NCBI GenBank assembly: GCA_009787835.1
Contig: WQSN01000017.1
Span: 1 to 48,880, forward strand
Direction of reading: 5' to 3'
Length of the DNA stretch: 48,880 nt
From: Treponema sp.
GTDB taxonomy: Bacteria > Spirochaetota > Spirochaetia > Treponematales > Breznakiellaceae
Shown here: positions 1-7,366 of the stretch, piece after piece
Layout: the number at the start of each line of letters is the position of its first letter
Numbering within the stretch: position 1 is the first letter of the stretch
The notes under the pieces: model-generated
Seen by the model: only the letters and a program-made list of their open reading frames with translations
The model's database searches: none
What the model was told of the DNA's origin: nothing
Made by a program: the position numbers and the translations under genes

Positions 1-101
1 GCGAAGGTGTTATACCCGTTCCCTTTCCGAACACGGAAGTCAAGCCCTTCTGCGCCGATGATACTACGTTTCTAAAGCGTGGGAAAGTAGGTCGCTGCCA
101 A
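1..101 (+). rRNA. rrf: 5S ribosomal RNA, 3' part
   Basis: The first 101 bases carry the conserved 5S core: CCCGTTCC, CCGAACACGGAAG, a GCGCCGATG helix and the closing GGTCGCTGCC. The 5' roughly 10-15 bases lie outside the window, so this is the end of an rRNA operon whose 16S and 23S genes would be upstream. A hairpin terminator follows 20 bases downstream. The 3' end is placed from the closing helix and could be off by 1-3 bases. Confidence 0.93.
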
Positions 102-121
102 ATTTTTTGTTTTTCTTACAT

Positions 122-152
122 AGAGCTGCCTTTTGCGCGGCTCTTTTTTTTT
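122..152 (+). terminator. Rho-independent terminator of the rRNA operon
   Basis: AGAGCTGC (122-129) pairs with GCGGCTCT (137-144), with one G-U pair and a 7-base loop. A run of eight T follows. It directly follows the 5S rRNA and insulates it from the next gene. Confidence 0.88.
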
Positions 153-204
153 ACTCGTTCCCAGCCATATTTATAAATATTAGTTTCAAAAAAAGTATGT
201 TTTC

Positions 205-233
205 TTGCAATATTAGTTTTTTTTTCTTAGAAT
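205..233 (+). promoter_or_regulatory. Candidate sigma-70 promoter of the rlpA-like gene
   Basis: TTGCAA (205-210) and TAGAAT (228-233) are separated by 17 bases, and a T-tract fills the spacer. It lies 43 bases before the start codon at 277. The short string AATATTAGTTT occurs twice here (near 176 and 209). Assigned by consensus only. Confidence 0.45.
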
Positions 234-276
234 TATAGTATGGGGGGCTATGTACTTTGTAGGGTAAGGAGTAGGG

Positions 277-2070
277 ATGATCCGGTTTTTTTTAGTCCTG
301 TTTTGTGCATTTTCTTTAATTGTACAGGTTTCCGCTCAAGCGAGATTAGGGACTTTTACCGCACGCGGAGCTGCCAGTCAGGAGATGAGAGCTGAAGGGC
401 TTGTGGCGGCTCATCCAAGCCTTCCGCTTAACTCCAGAGTAAAGATAACGAATCCCGGTAATGGTAAAGAAGTTGAGGTTACAATTGTTAGCCGCATTGA
501 CGCGTCCGCTAACCGGATTGTTGATCTGTCGCTTGCGGCTTTCCGCGCTCTTGAATTAAGGGCTGGTGACACAGTTGTGCTTTCGGTCAGCGCTCCGCCG
601 CGTCCGTCAAGCCAAATATCAGGGTATGGTGAAGCAATAGTCGATCTTGATGAACCTGTTATAGTTATCCCTAATGTGGAAGAACATGTAATAGTAACTG
701 AGCAATCAGTAATGGATACTCCTTTGGCAGCTGATACGCCAATTGTTACAGATACACCAAGTGTAATTACTGTGCAAACGCCTGCGGAAAGCAGCTTGAT
801 AATCGAACAGATGCCTGTTCAAAGCAATGTAGTAACTGAACAGATACCCGCAGAAAGTCAGGTGACAGTTATTGATCAGGTACCGGTTATCAGTCAGGAA
901 GTTATAGGCGAACAGATTATTGTAAATGCTCCACCTCAAGCTATTGTTTCCAATGTGCCGGAAATTTTTAGAACGGAAACTCCGGCTGGCAGTATTGAAA
1001 GTACTTATTTTAGCGGTGTTGATGAAAGAATAATCCCGTCACAAAATGTTTTACCTGTTACTGGCGGATCCGCCGCAAATACTGATTTTCTGGCATGGCT
1101 GATGACAATGGCTATGGATGCCAGGGAAGCCAGGGAAGCCCGTGAAATTCGTGAAGTAAGAGAATCCCGCGAAAGCCGCGAGGCAAGAGAGGCTCGAGAA
1201 AGCCGTGAAGCCAGAGAATCCCGTGAAAGCCGCGAGGCGAGAGAAGCTCGTGAAAGCCGCGAGGCGAGAGAGGCGCGGGAAGCAAGAGAATCCCGTGATG
1301 CTGTGTGGCTGATGAATATGCAAAATTTATCAGCGCCTTCAGCAGCTCCGGCTGTAAATAATACTCAACCACCGGTAAATACTCAAATTCCAACCGGGGG
1401 TTCACCTAATCCAGATACAAGTTCATCCAGGCCTGTTAGTACAAGCTCATTACCTGCGGCAGCAAGCGCTACGCAATCCGCCGGCTCAACACCCGCGACG
1501 GCAAGCGCTACAAAATCCACCGGCTCAAGCGTTTCACCTGCGGCGGCAAACGCTGCACAATCTGCCGGCTCAAGCGCATCAACTGCGGCCACTCCTCAGG
1601 AACAGGCAGCTAGTTCTTCCCAGCCAAATAATTCAAACACATTGCAAGCGGTAAATCCGATCCCTGCGGCAAATCCGCTGCCTGTTACAAATTCGCTCCT
1701 CGTTACGAGTACAAGATCTTTGACTAATCAGGCTCCTGTTAATGAACAGAACCGCTCATCCGGTTCCGAAATTACCGGTAAAATTCCGGTGTTTCCTCCC
1801 GCTGTTTTACCGGAACAAATACAAATACTTCCCGGTTTACCGGACAGAAATTCCGGAAAAGTCTATCGTTTACAGGTAGGAGCATATTTAGATTTACAGA
1901 TGGCGGATGAAACAGTACAGCTTTTAAAATCAGCCGGTTTTGATGTTTATTGGGAGAATTCAAGTTCCATTTACCGGGTGCTGGTTACTGGCATTGTCTC
2001 GGATAATGTTTACCCCGCGGCTGTAAAGCTGGGTTCTCTGGGATTTGGTCAGGTTTGGGTCAGGGAATAA
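277..2070 (+). CDS. rlpA: RlpA-like protein, DPBB domain plus C-terminal SPOR domain
   Basis: The 597-residue protein has a signal peptide (about 1-20, cleavage after VSA). An RlpA-type double-psi beta-barrel follows (about 22-105), with the family's His46 (AAHPSLPLNS) and catalytic-type Asp83 (RIVDLS). The last 70 residues form a SPOR domain, which in this family binds denuded septal glycan. RlpA enzymes are lytic transglycosylases acting on peptidoglycan in the periplasm. The roughly 420-residue middle is unusual: a Val/Gln/Pro/Thr-rich stretch, twenty Arg-Glu-x triplets (residues 283-342), then Ala/Ser/Gly-rich repeats. It is much longer than typical RlpA (about 300-400 residues). Start at 277 is supported by the ribosome site TAAGGAG. 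Enzyme activity is inferred, since some RlpA homologues lack it. Confidence 0.88.
   Translation: MIRFFLVLFCAFSLIVQVSAQARLGTFTARGAASQEMRAEGLVAAHPSLPLNSRVKITNPGNGKEVEVTIVSRIDASANRIVDLSLAAFRALELRAGDTVVLSVSAPPRPSSQISGYGEAIVDLDEPVIVIPNVEEHVIVTEQSVMDTPLAADTPIVTDTPSVITVQTPAESSLIIEQMPVQSNVVTEQIPAESQVTVIDQVPVISQEVIGEQIIVNAPPQAIVSNVPEIFRTETPAGSIESTYFSGVDERIIPSQNVLPVTGGSAANTDFLAWLMTMAMDAREAREAREIREVRESRESREAREARESREARESRESREAREARESREAREAREARESRDAVWLMNMQNLSAPSAAPAVNNTQPPVNTQIPTGGSPNPDTSSSRPVSTSSLPAAASATQSAGSTPATASATKSTGSSVSPAAANAAQSAGSSASTAATPQEQAASSSQPNNSNTLQAVNPIPAANPLPVTNSLLVTSTRSLTNQAPVNEQNRSSGSEITGKIPVFPPAVLPEQIQILPGLPDRNSGKVYRLQVGAYLDLQMADETVQLLKSAGFDVYWENSSSIYRVLVTGIVSDNVYPAAVKLGSLGFGQVWVRE
1123..1302 (+). 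repeat. Twenty tandem 9-bp units encoding Arg-Glu-(Ala/Ser)
   Basis: Exactly 180 bases make 20 in-frame triplets: 19 are R-E-x (x mostly A or S, once I and once V) and the last is R-D-A. Synonymous codons vary strongly (AGG, CGT, AGA, CGC, CGA, CGG for Arg; GCC, GCA, GCT, GCG for Ala). The amino-acid pattern has therefore been kept while the DNA drifted, which argues for selection on the protein. Every Arg has a Glu four residues later, a spacing that favours helix-stabilising salt bridges. Confidence 0.95.
1462..1590 (+). repeat. Imperfect 39-45 bp repeats coding Ala/Ser/Gly-rich linker
   Basis: Three related units begin at 1462, 1501 and 1546, each starting GCAAGCGCT or GCAAACGCT and containing a CCGGCTCAA-type core. 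They encode an Ala-Ser-Ala-Thr-Gln-Ser-Ala-Gly-Ser-like linker between the charged repeat and the SPOR domain. Confidence 0.75.
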
Positions 2071-2075
2071 TCTAC

Positions 2076-2104
2076 TTGAACCTATTGTATTTTAATGTTA
2101 TATT
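2076..2104 (+). promoter_or_regulatory. Candidate promoter for cheW and downstream genes
   Basis: TTGAAC (2076-2081) and TATATT (2099-2104) are spaced by 17 bases, 29 bases before the cheW start. Tight spacing downstream suggests it could drive genes to about 10.9 kb. Consensus match only. Confidence 0.5.
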
Positions 2105-2133
2105 TATAGGTATAGATAAGGGGGTTATTCCTG

Positions 2134-2628
2134 ATGGCAAATAAAGAAAATGATACGAATGATTCCAGACAACTGGTTACTTTTCAACTCGGTCAGGAGT
2201 TGTATGGTGTTAACATTATGGATGTTAAGGAGATTGTCCGCGTACAGACAATCCGGGCAATTCCCAACGCCCCTACATATGTGGAAGGTATTTTTAACCT
2301 TAGAAGCGAAATTATTCCCATAATTAATTTACACAAACGGTTTCATCTCAGAAAACTGATAACATCAGAAGAAGATGAATTGTTGTCAGGTTTTGTCATT
2401 CTTGACATTGACGGAATGAAGCTTGGAGTTATTATAGACCGGATTTCGCGGGTAGTAACAATAGAAAAGCAGGATATCCAGCCGCCGCCGCAGATGTTTT
2501 CGGGTATTGGTGCCGAATATATTGAAGGCGTTGTACGTCAGGAGCAAGGTTACCTGATTATTCTTGAAATAAGAGATCTCTTTAATCCCAAGGAACTGCA
2601 AAAAATCGCTGAACTCAGAAATAAGTGA
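2134..2628 (+). CDS. cheW: Chemotaxis coupling protein CheW
   Basis: A 164-residue single-domain CheW with the typical start (VTFQLGQELYGVNIMDVKEI) and the conserved EGIFNLRSEIIPIINL core. CheW joins chemoreceptors to the histidine kinase CheA at the cell pole or along the spirochaete cell body. Start at ATG 2134, with an AAGGGGG ribosome site 10 bases before. It heads a rightward gene run, with a DegT-like gene 45 bases downstream. A chemoreceptor gene lies at the far right end of the window, but cheA is not here. Confidence 0.95.
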   Translation: MANKENDTNDSRQLVTFQLGQELYGVNIMDVKEIVRVQTIRAIPNAPTYVEGIFNLRSEIIPIINLHKRFHLRKLITSEEDELLSGFVILDIDGMKLGVIIDRISRVVTIEKQDIQPPPQMFSGIGAEYIEGVVRQEQGYLIILEIRDLFNPKELQKIAELRNK

Positions 2629-2673
2629 TTCCGCGTTTACTTGTACTGGAAGCTTTGCTGTAAGTAGGTAATC

Positions 2674-3783
2674 ATGAAAATCGAGGTTTATTCTCCCACT
2701 ATCAGACGGAAGGATATGGATGCGGTGTTAACCGCAATGGTGGAAGAAAAAATAGGTCCCGGGGAACGGAACAGGCTTTTAATACAGACAGCAAAGGAAC
2801 AACTGCATTTTGATTATGCTCTTGCCCTGCGCAGCCCGGCGGTCGCCCTGCATCTGGCGCTGAAAGCGCTCAATGCCCGATCAGGGCAGGCTGTGATTAT
2901 TTCCGCGCTTTCTCCGCGTTATTATTACCAGGTTATAGATGACTTGCACCTAACGCCTCTCTTCTGCGATGTAACCTATGATTTTCCCTGCATGAACCGT
3001 GAAACAATTGAAAACGCCATTTTAAATAAACCGGATAATCTTGAAGTATGCGCTGTAGTTTTGCATCACGCGCTTGGTTTTCTGCCGAATGCCGCATCTG
3101 CCGCGGAATTGGGAATTCCGGTTATTGAAGATATATCATTAAGTTACGGAAGCCAGTTCAAACCCGCGAGCAATAATGAAGAAACCGCTTCCGCCGGTGA
3201 TTCGAAGGAAAAGAAAAAAAATCCCGGTCCGCAGCTTTCAACTGTCAGCTCCCGGTTCCAGGGAGTTTTTTGCATTCTTGGTCTTGAAGAGCGGGACATA
3301 CTTACATCCGGGGGCGGCGCGCTGCTCTTCGCGATGAACAGGAAAGACGGATCTTTATTAAGAAATTTTTCCGCCATTCCGGATGAATACTGCCTTGCGG
3401 ATATCAACGCGGCGTTAGCTGTTGTTCAATTCAAGGAATTGCAGCGTAATATCATTAAAAGGCGCGAAATCGCCCAGGTGTATACACAGGCAAGCCTGCG
3501 GACAAGACATAAACGCTTTATCCCGATTGCGGAAGATGAGTATAACAATTATTCATTTTCTCTTGTGCTGGAAACAGGGTTAAAGGATGTAATTTCTTAC
3601 GCGCGGAAAAAAGAAATAATTATAGAAAGCGCGTTTGAGAATACCATTGCAGGAGTGGGAATGAGCAGTAACTGTTCTGTCAGTAACTCACTCGCGCTCA
3701 GGACTGTTATGTTTCCCCTGTATCCGCGGCTTCGTTCCCAGGATGCGGAACGCGTATCGCGCCTTATAATGACTCTTCCCTGA
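2674..3783 (+). CDS. DegT/DnrJ/EryC1-like protein lacking the catalytic lysine
   Basis: The 369-residue protein has the DegT/DnrJ/EryC1/StrS fold-type I layout: an N-terminal substrate loop, PVIEDISLSYGS (Glu152-Asp153; the Asp that normally holds the PLP ring nitrogen), and a TSGGGALL strand (211-218) matching the usual TGEGG. The Schiff-base lysine normally sits four residues before that strand. Here the position is Arg207 in GLEERDIL, and no lysine is near. A polar, lysine-rich insert (about 163-195) sits just before it. It is therefore probably not a normal PLP aminotransferase; a sugar dehydratase-like or regulatory role is possible. It sits between cheW and nadK, 14 bases before the latter. 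Confidence 0.75.
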   Translation: MKIEVYSPTIRRKDMDAVLTAMVEEKIGPGERNRLLIQTAKEQLHFDYALALRSPAVALHLALKALNARSGQAVIISALSPRYYYQVIDDLHLTPLFCDVTYDFPCMNRETIENAILNKPDNLEVCAVVLHHALGFLPNAASAAELGIPVIEDISLSYGSQFKPASNNEETASAGDSKEKKKNPGPQLSTVSSRFQGVFCILGLEERDILTSGGGALLFAMNRKDGSLLRNFSAIPDEYCLADINAALAVVQFKELQRNIIKRREIAQVYTQASLRTRHKRFIPIAEDEYNNYSFSLVLETGLKDVISYARKKEIIIESAFENTIAGVGMSSNCSVSNSLALRTVMFPLYPRLRSQDAERVSRLIMTLP

Positions 3784-3797
3784 AGGATGACTGTAAA

Positions 3798-4745
3798 ATG
3801 AAAAAAAAAAGCGCGAATACAGGTGATTCCGTAAAAAGAGCAATACTGTTTGTAAATATTTTTAAAAAAAACGCCGCCGTCACAGCTTATCAAATTCAGG
3901 GGGAACTTGAAAAATCAGGATTTGAAGCGGTAATTTTTTCCATGGAAAATATAAATGACGGAAAACCGCAAAAACCGCCTGATGGAAAGTGGGATATAGC
4001 CTTCTCTCTTGGCGGTGACGGAACTGTGTTATATGCAGCCCGCTGCCTTGCGCCTTTGAGCGTGCCGATTTTACCGGTTAATTTGGGAACATTGGGTTTT
4101 ATAGCCGGAGCTGACATGAGTAACTGGCTTGATGTTTTCATGGAGTGGGAAAAAGGAAAGATATCCCTGTCGCGCCGCAGCATGCTGGAAGTTTCTGTTG
4201 AACGAAATTCAAAAAGCGGCCCGCATATACTTATGAAAAATATATGTCTCAATGACGCTGTTATTTCTTCTTCTGGAATCGCCAAATTAATTAAGCTTGG
4301 CGTGCAGTTATCTGCGGATAATAAACAATCGGCATCCGGCGGTGAAATTGTTCTGGGAGCCTATCGCTGCGACGGCCTTATCATTTCCACGCCCACAGGT
4401 TCTACGGCGTATTCCATGGCGGCGGGAGGGCCTATTCTTGATCCGGAAATGGAAGCGGTAATTCTTAACCCAATATGTCCCTTCGCGCTTTCAAACAGGC
4501 CTTTTGTTTTTCCTTCGCGGCAGCCCTTGTCTATATCAGTCGCACAGGAACAGCGGACAGAGGTGCTTTTGAATATTGACGGACAGGACACATTCTCTCT
4601 TGAGTGCACCGATAAGATAATTATTAAGCAGGCGGCGCAGCCCGCGCTGCTGATTTCTGCGGGTAAACAGGCGTATTATACCGCGCTTCGGACAAAATTG
4701 TTCTGGTCAGGCGATCATTCAAGCGCAGGAGATTCCAATGCTTGA
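3798..4745 (+). CDS. nadK: NAD kinase
   Basis: ATP-dependent NAD kinase (315 residues) making NADP from NAD in the cytoplasm. It shows the diagnostic GGDGTVLYAARCL (72-84), NLGTLGFIAG, and the NAD-binding PTGSTAYSMAAGGPI loop. Length is close to the family's usual 270-310. Start ATG 3798 follows a GAAGGA ribosome site. The gene overlaps recN by 8 bases, so the two are probably translationally coupled; nadK-recN adjacency is common in bacteria. Confidence 0.96.
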   Translation: MKKKSANTGDSVKRAILFVNIFKKNAAVTAYQIQGELEKSGFEAVIFSMENINDGKPQKPPDGKWDIAFSLGGDGTVLYAARCLAPLSVPILPVNLGTLGFIAGADMSNWLDVFMEWEKGKISLSRRSMLEVSVERNSKSGPHILMKNICLNDAVISSSGIAKLIKLGVQLSADNKQSASGGEIVLGAYRCDGLIISTPTGSTAYSMAAGGPILDPEMEAVILNPICPFALSNRPFVFPSRQPLSISVAQEQRTEVLLNIDGQDTFSLECTDKIIIKQAAQPALLISAGKQAYYTALRTKLFWSGDHSSAGDSNA

Positions 4746-6498
4746 CGAGCTGTCAATCAGAAATTACGCATTGATTGATTCCATTACTCTTTCATTCCGC
4801 CCGGGATTTAACGCACTGACAGGAGAGACAGGCGCGGGAAAATCGATTATTGTAGGTTCGTTAAGTTTCTTAATGGGCGGAAAGACCGAGACTGATGTTA
4901 TACGCTCCGGCTGCGAAGAAGCGGGCGTATCGGCGGTTATCTCGGTAAAAAAAAATAATACTGAAATCGCAGACTGGCTTAAAAGCCGCGACATTGAATG
5001 CGAAGAAGAAGTCATAATCGTTAGACGAAACATTAAAACATCCGGGCGCGGTTCGGCTTATATCCAGAATGTTCCCGTAACAAGGCAGGACCTTGCGGAA
5101 TTTATGGGATTGTTGATTGATCTGCACGGACAGCACAACCACGAATCATTGCTTAGAAAGGAAAGCCACCGCCGTTATCTGGATCGTTTCGCCTGCATAG
5201 AAGACGAGGTTAATCAGTATTATAAAAAATTTATAGAACTGACCGATATGCGCAAAACGATGGAAGCGTCATTGAAAAGCGACAGGGAGCGGGAGGAAAG
5301 GCTGGAACTTTTATATTACGCTGTCGATGAAATAACCAAGGCATCTGTCCGCGCAGGCGAGATCCGCGAACTTGAAAATGAATCGCAGAAACTTTCCGAT
5401 TTTGAAAAATTGGCAGGTCTTATTCATACAGCGGCTGATTGTTTTATCGACAGCGAACATTCTGTTTTAAGCCTTACGCGCCGCGCTAAAAATGCCCTGG
5501 ACAGCGCTCAGGCGGTTGACGCGTCGCTTGGCGAGATTCACAGAAGGTTTGAAAATCTTTACTATGAAGCGGAAGACATCGCAGGCGATTTCCGCAGTTA
5601 CAGGGATAATTTGTCATTTGACCCGCAGCGTCTTGAGGAAGTCAATGACCGCCTGGCTTTACTGTACAAACTGAAAAAAAAATATTGCAAACACGCGCAG
5701 GATCCGCAGGGTCAGGGGAATGATGAAGAATCGATACTGTCGTACAGAGCAAACGCGGAAGCTGAAATCGAAGCGCTCTGTAACGCCGAAAAAAACAGGG
5801 AAAAACTAAAAACTGAAATAACCGTTATCGAAAAAGATATTGTCGCCAAAGCGCAGAGCATTAGGCAAAAAAGAACCACCGCGGCGGGAAAACTGAGTAA
5901 GCTGATTACAGGTATTTTACAGCAGCTTGGAATGCCGAATGCGCGTTTTCAGACAGAAATTATTCCCAAACAGCAGGAAGGGCAGACGACCATCGGTCCC
6001 TGGGGCGCTGAGGATGTTGAGTTCTTGATTTCCGCGAATACTGGAGAGCCGCTAAAAGATCTGGCGCGTATCGCTTCCGGGGGAGAACTTTCCAGGGTGA
6101 TGCTTTCCATTAAAACGGCTCTCCTGGCAGGCGAGCCTGAAAAAACGGCGGCACAGAACATCGAAGATACGCGGGGTGTTGAAACTCTTGTTTTTGACGA
6201 GATTGACGCCGGAATTGGTGGTGAAGTCGCGCTCAAGGTCGGTGAATATTTGACACAAATAGGTAAAAATAAGCAAATTTTCTGCGTTACACATCTAGCG
6301 AGTATCGCTGTTAGAGCCGATAATCATTTTAAGGTTGAAAAGAAAACCGAAGGCGGCAGAACCTATACCGGTATAGGTCCGTTAAGCGCGGAAGGCCGCA
6401 GGAAAGAAATCGCAAGGATGTTAGCGGGAGACGCTGGGGAAGCCGCGCTTGCCCATGCTGATGATTTAATGTCCAGGTACGGAAAACGGAGCGGATAG
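4738..6498 (+). CDS. recN: DNA repair protein RecN
   Basis: SMC-like ATPase of 586 residues used in double-strand break repair. Walker A is GETGAGKS (29-36) and the Q-loop region is DLHGQHNHESLL. Two coiled-coil arms follow (about 160-400). The C-terminal half carries signature IASGGELSRV and Walker B TLVFDEIDAGIGG. ATG 4738 lies inside nadK, and the stop TAG shares a base with the next GTG start. Length fits the family (about 550). Confidence 0.96.
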   Translation: MLDELSIRNYALIDSITLSFRPGFNALTGETGAGKSIIVGSLSFLMGGKTETDVIRSGCEEAGVSAVISVKKNNTEIADWLKSRDIECEEEVIIVRRNIKTSGRGSAYIQNVPVTRQDLAEFMGLLIDLHGQHNHESLLRKESHRRYLDRFACIEDEVNQYYKKFIELTDMRKTMEASLKSDREREERLELLYYAVDEITKASVRAGEIRELENESQKLSDFEKLAGLIHTAADCFIDSEHSVLSLTRRAKNALDSAQAVDASLGEIHRRFENLYYEAEDIAGDFRSYRDNLSFDPQRLEEVNDRLALLYKLKKKYCKHAQDPQGQGNDEESILSYRANAEAEIEALCNAEKNREKLKTEITVIEKDIVAKAQSIRQKRTTAAGKLSKLITGILQQLGMPNARFQTEIIPKQQEGQTTIGPWGAEDVEFLISANTGEPLKDLARIASGGELSRVMLSIKTALLAGEPEKTAAQNIEDTRGVETLVFDEIDAGIGGEVALKVGEYLTQIGKNKQIFCVTHLASIAVRADNHFKVEKKTEGGRTYTGIGPLSAEGRRKEIARMLAGDAGEAALAHADDLMSRYGKRSG

Positions 6499-7334
6499 TG
6501 GCGAAAATCACGGATTATGATCGTCAAAATTATCAAGTCAAGATAAATAAATATGCCGCAATGACCAGGTCATTGCTTGAGCTGGAAAAAAATTTTCTTG
6601 CGGCAAATCAGAATGACTCTCCTGACACCTCCCTTAATAAGTTAAATCTTGTAGATGAAATGCTCAATCTGACTTCGTATTATATCATTATAAGCGGTAT
6701 CTCCCAGGTTGTTTTAAAAACCAAAAATGAAGAAGCCCTGAATGAAGCGAGAAAATCCCTTTATAGGGCTGTCATATATCTTGAAGAAATTGTCAGCAGG
6801 CATATAGACGCTCCTTTTTCCGAATATGAGGAAAAACATGCAATGATTGAATCTTTTGACGAAAACCAGCGCTACAGGCTGATAAGAAAGATGGGGCTCG
6901 CGGTAGATCTTCTTGAGGACGCTTACGGTGATAATTCAAAATGGAGATGGACATTTGTAGAGCTGGAAGGCCGTTTCGCCGTTGTAGCTAAAAATATTTT
7001 AAATCTTCGGAACGCTTACGCCAACACCGATCCAGAATCCCCATTTTATGAATCTACCGTTTATCATTTAAGATTAATCAAAAAACTTTTATTACAGTCC
7101 GCGGATCGTTATCGCCAGAAATACGAACTTTCAACAAGTCAGACGCATGATTTTAAACTAGGAATTGCGTTTTTAAGCGCGCTGCGGCGTATACATCTGC
7201 TGCTTTCCGAGAATGATGACGCGGAAGAAGTAAAAAAAAGGCTGAATATTTGGACGGCAAAACTGGATTCAGACACAAAGAAACAGGAAGAAGCGAAAAA
7301 GAAGGCGGCGCTCCCTTCACCTAACGCGGTCTGA
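6498..7334 (+). CDS. Conserved spirochaete hypothetical protein, mostly helical
   Basis: A 278-residue protein starting at GTG 6498, overlapping the recN stop (TAGTG). It is rich in charged and leucine residues with no signal peptide or membrane segment. Predicted mostly alpha-helical, ending in a Lys/Glu/Ala tail. I recognise no domain. Its coupling to recN suggests co-translation with the repair gene, but no function can be assigned. I recall an uncharacterised gene after recN in T. pallidum, which would fit a conserved neighbourhood. Confidence 0.8.
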   Translation: MAKITDYDRQNYQVKINKYAAMTRSLLELEKNFLAANQNDSPDTSLNKLNLVDEMLNLTSYYIIISGISQVVLKTKNEEALNEARKSLYRAVIYLEEIVSRHIDAPFSEYEEKHAMIESFDENQRYRLIRKMGLAVDLLEDAYGDNSKWRWTFVELEGRFAVVAKNILNLRNAYANTDPESPFYESTVYHLRLIKKLLLQSADRYRQKYELSTSQTHDFKLGIAFLSALRRIHLLLSENDDAEEVKKRLNIWTAKLDSDTKKQEEAKKKAALPSPNAV

Positions 7335-7366
7335 TTGACATATAATTAAACAGGAATATTTTAAAT

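Noticed and set aside
1051-1592. Long open frames on the minus strand opposite the RlpA repeats
   Set aside because: They exist because the repeated RE/AS and Ala/Ser codons leave no stops on the other strand. Their translations are low-complexity mirror repeats without start signals.
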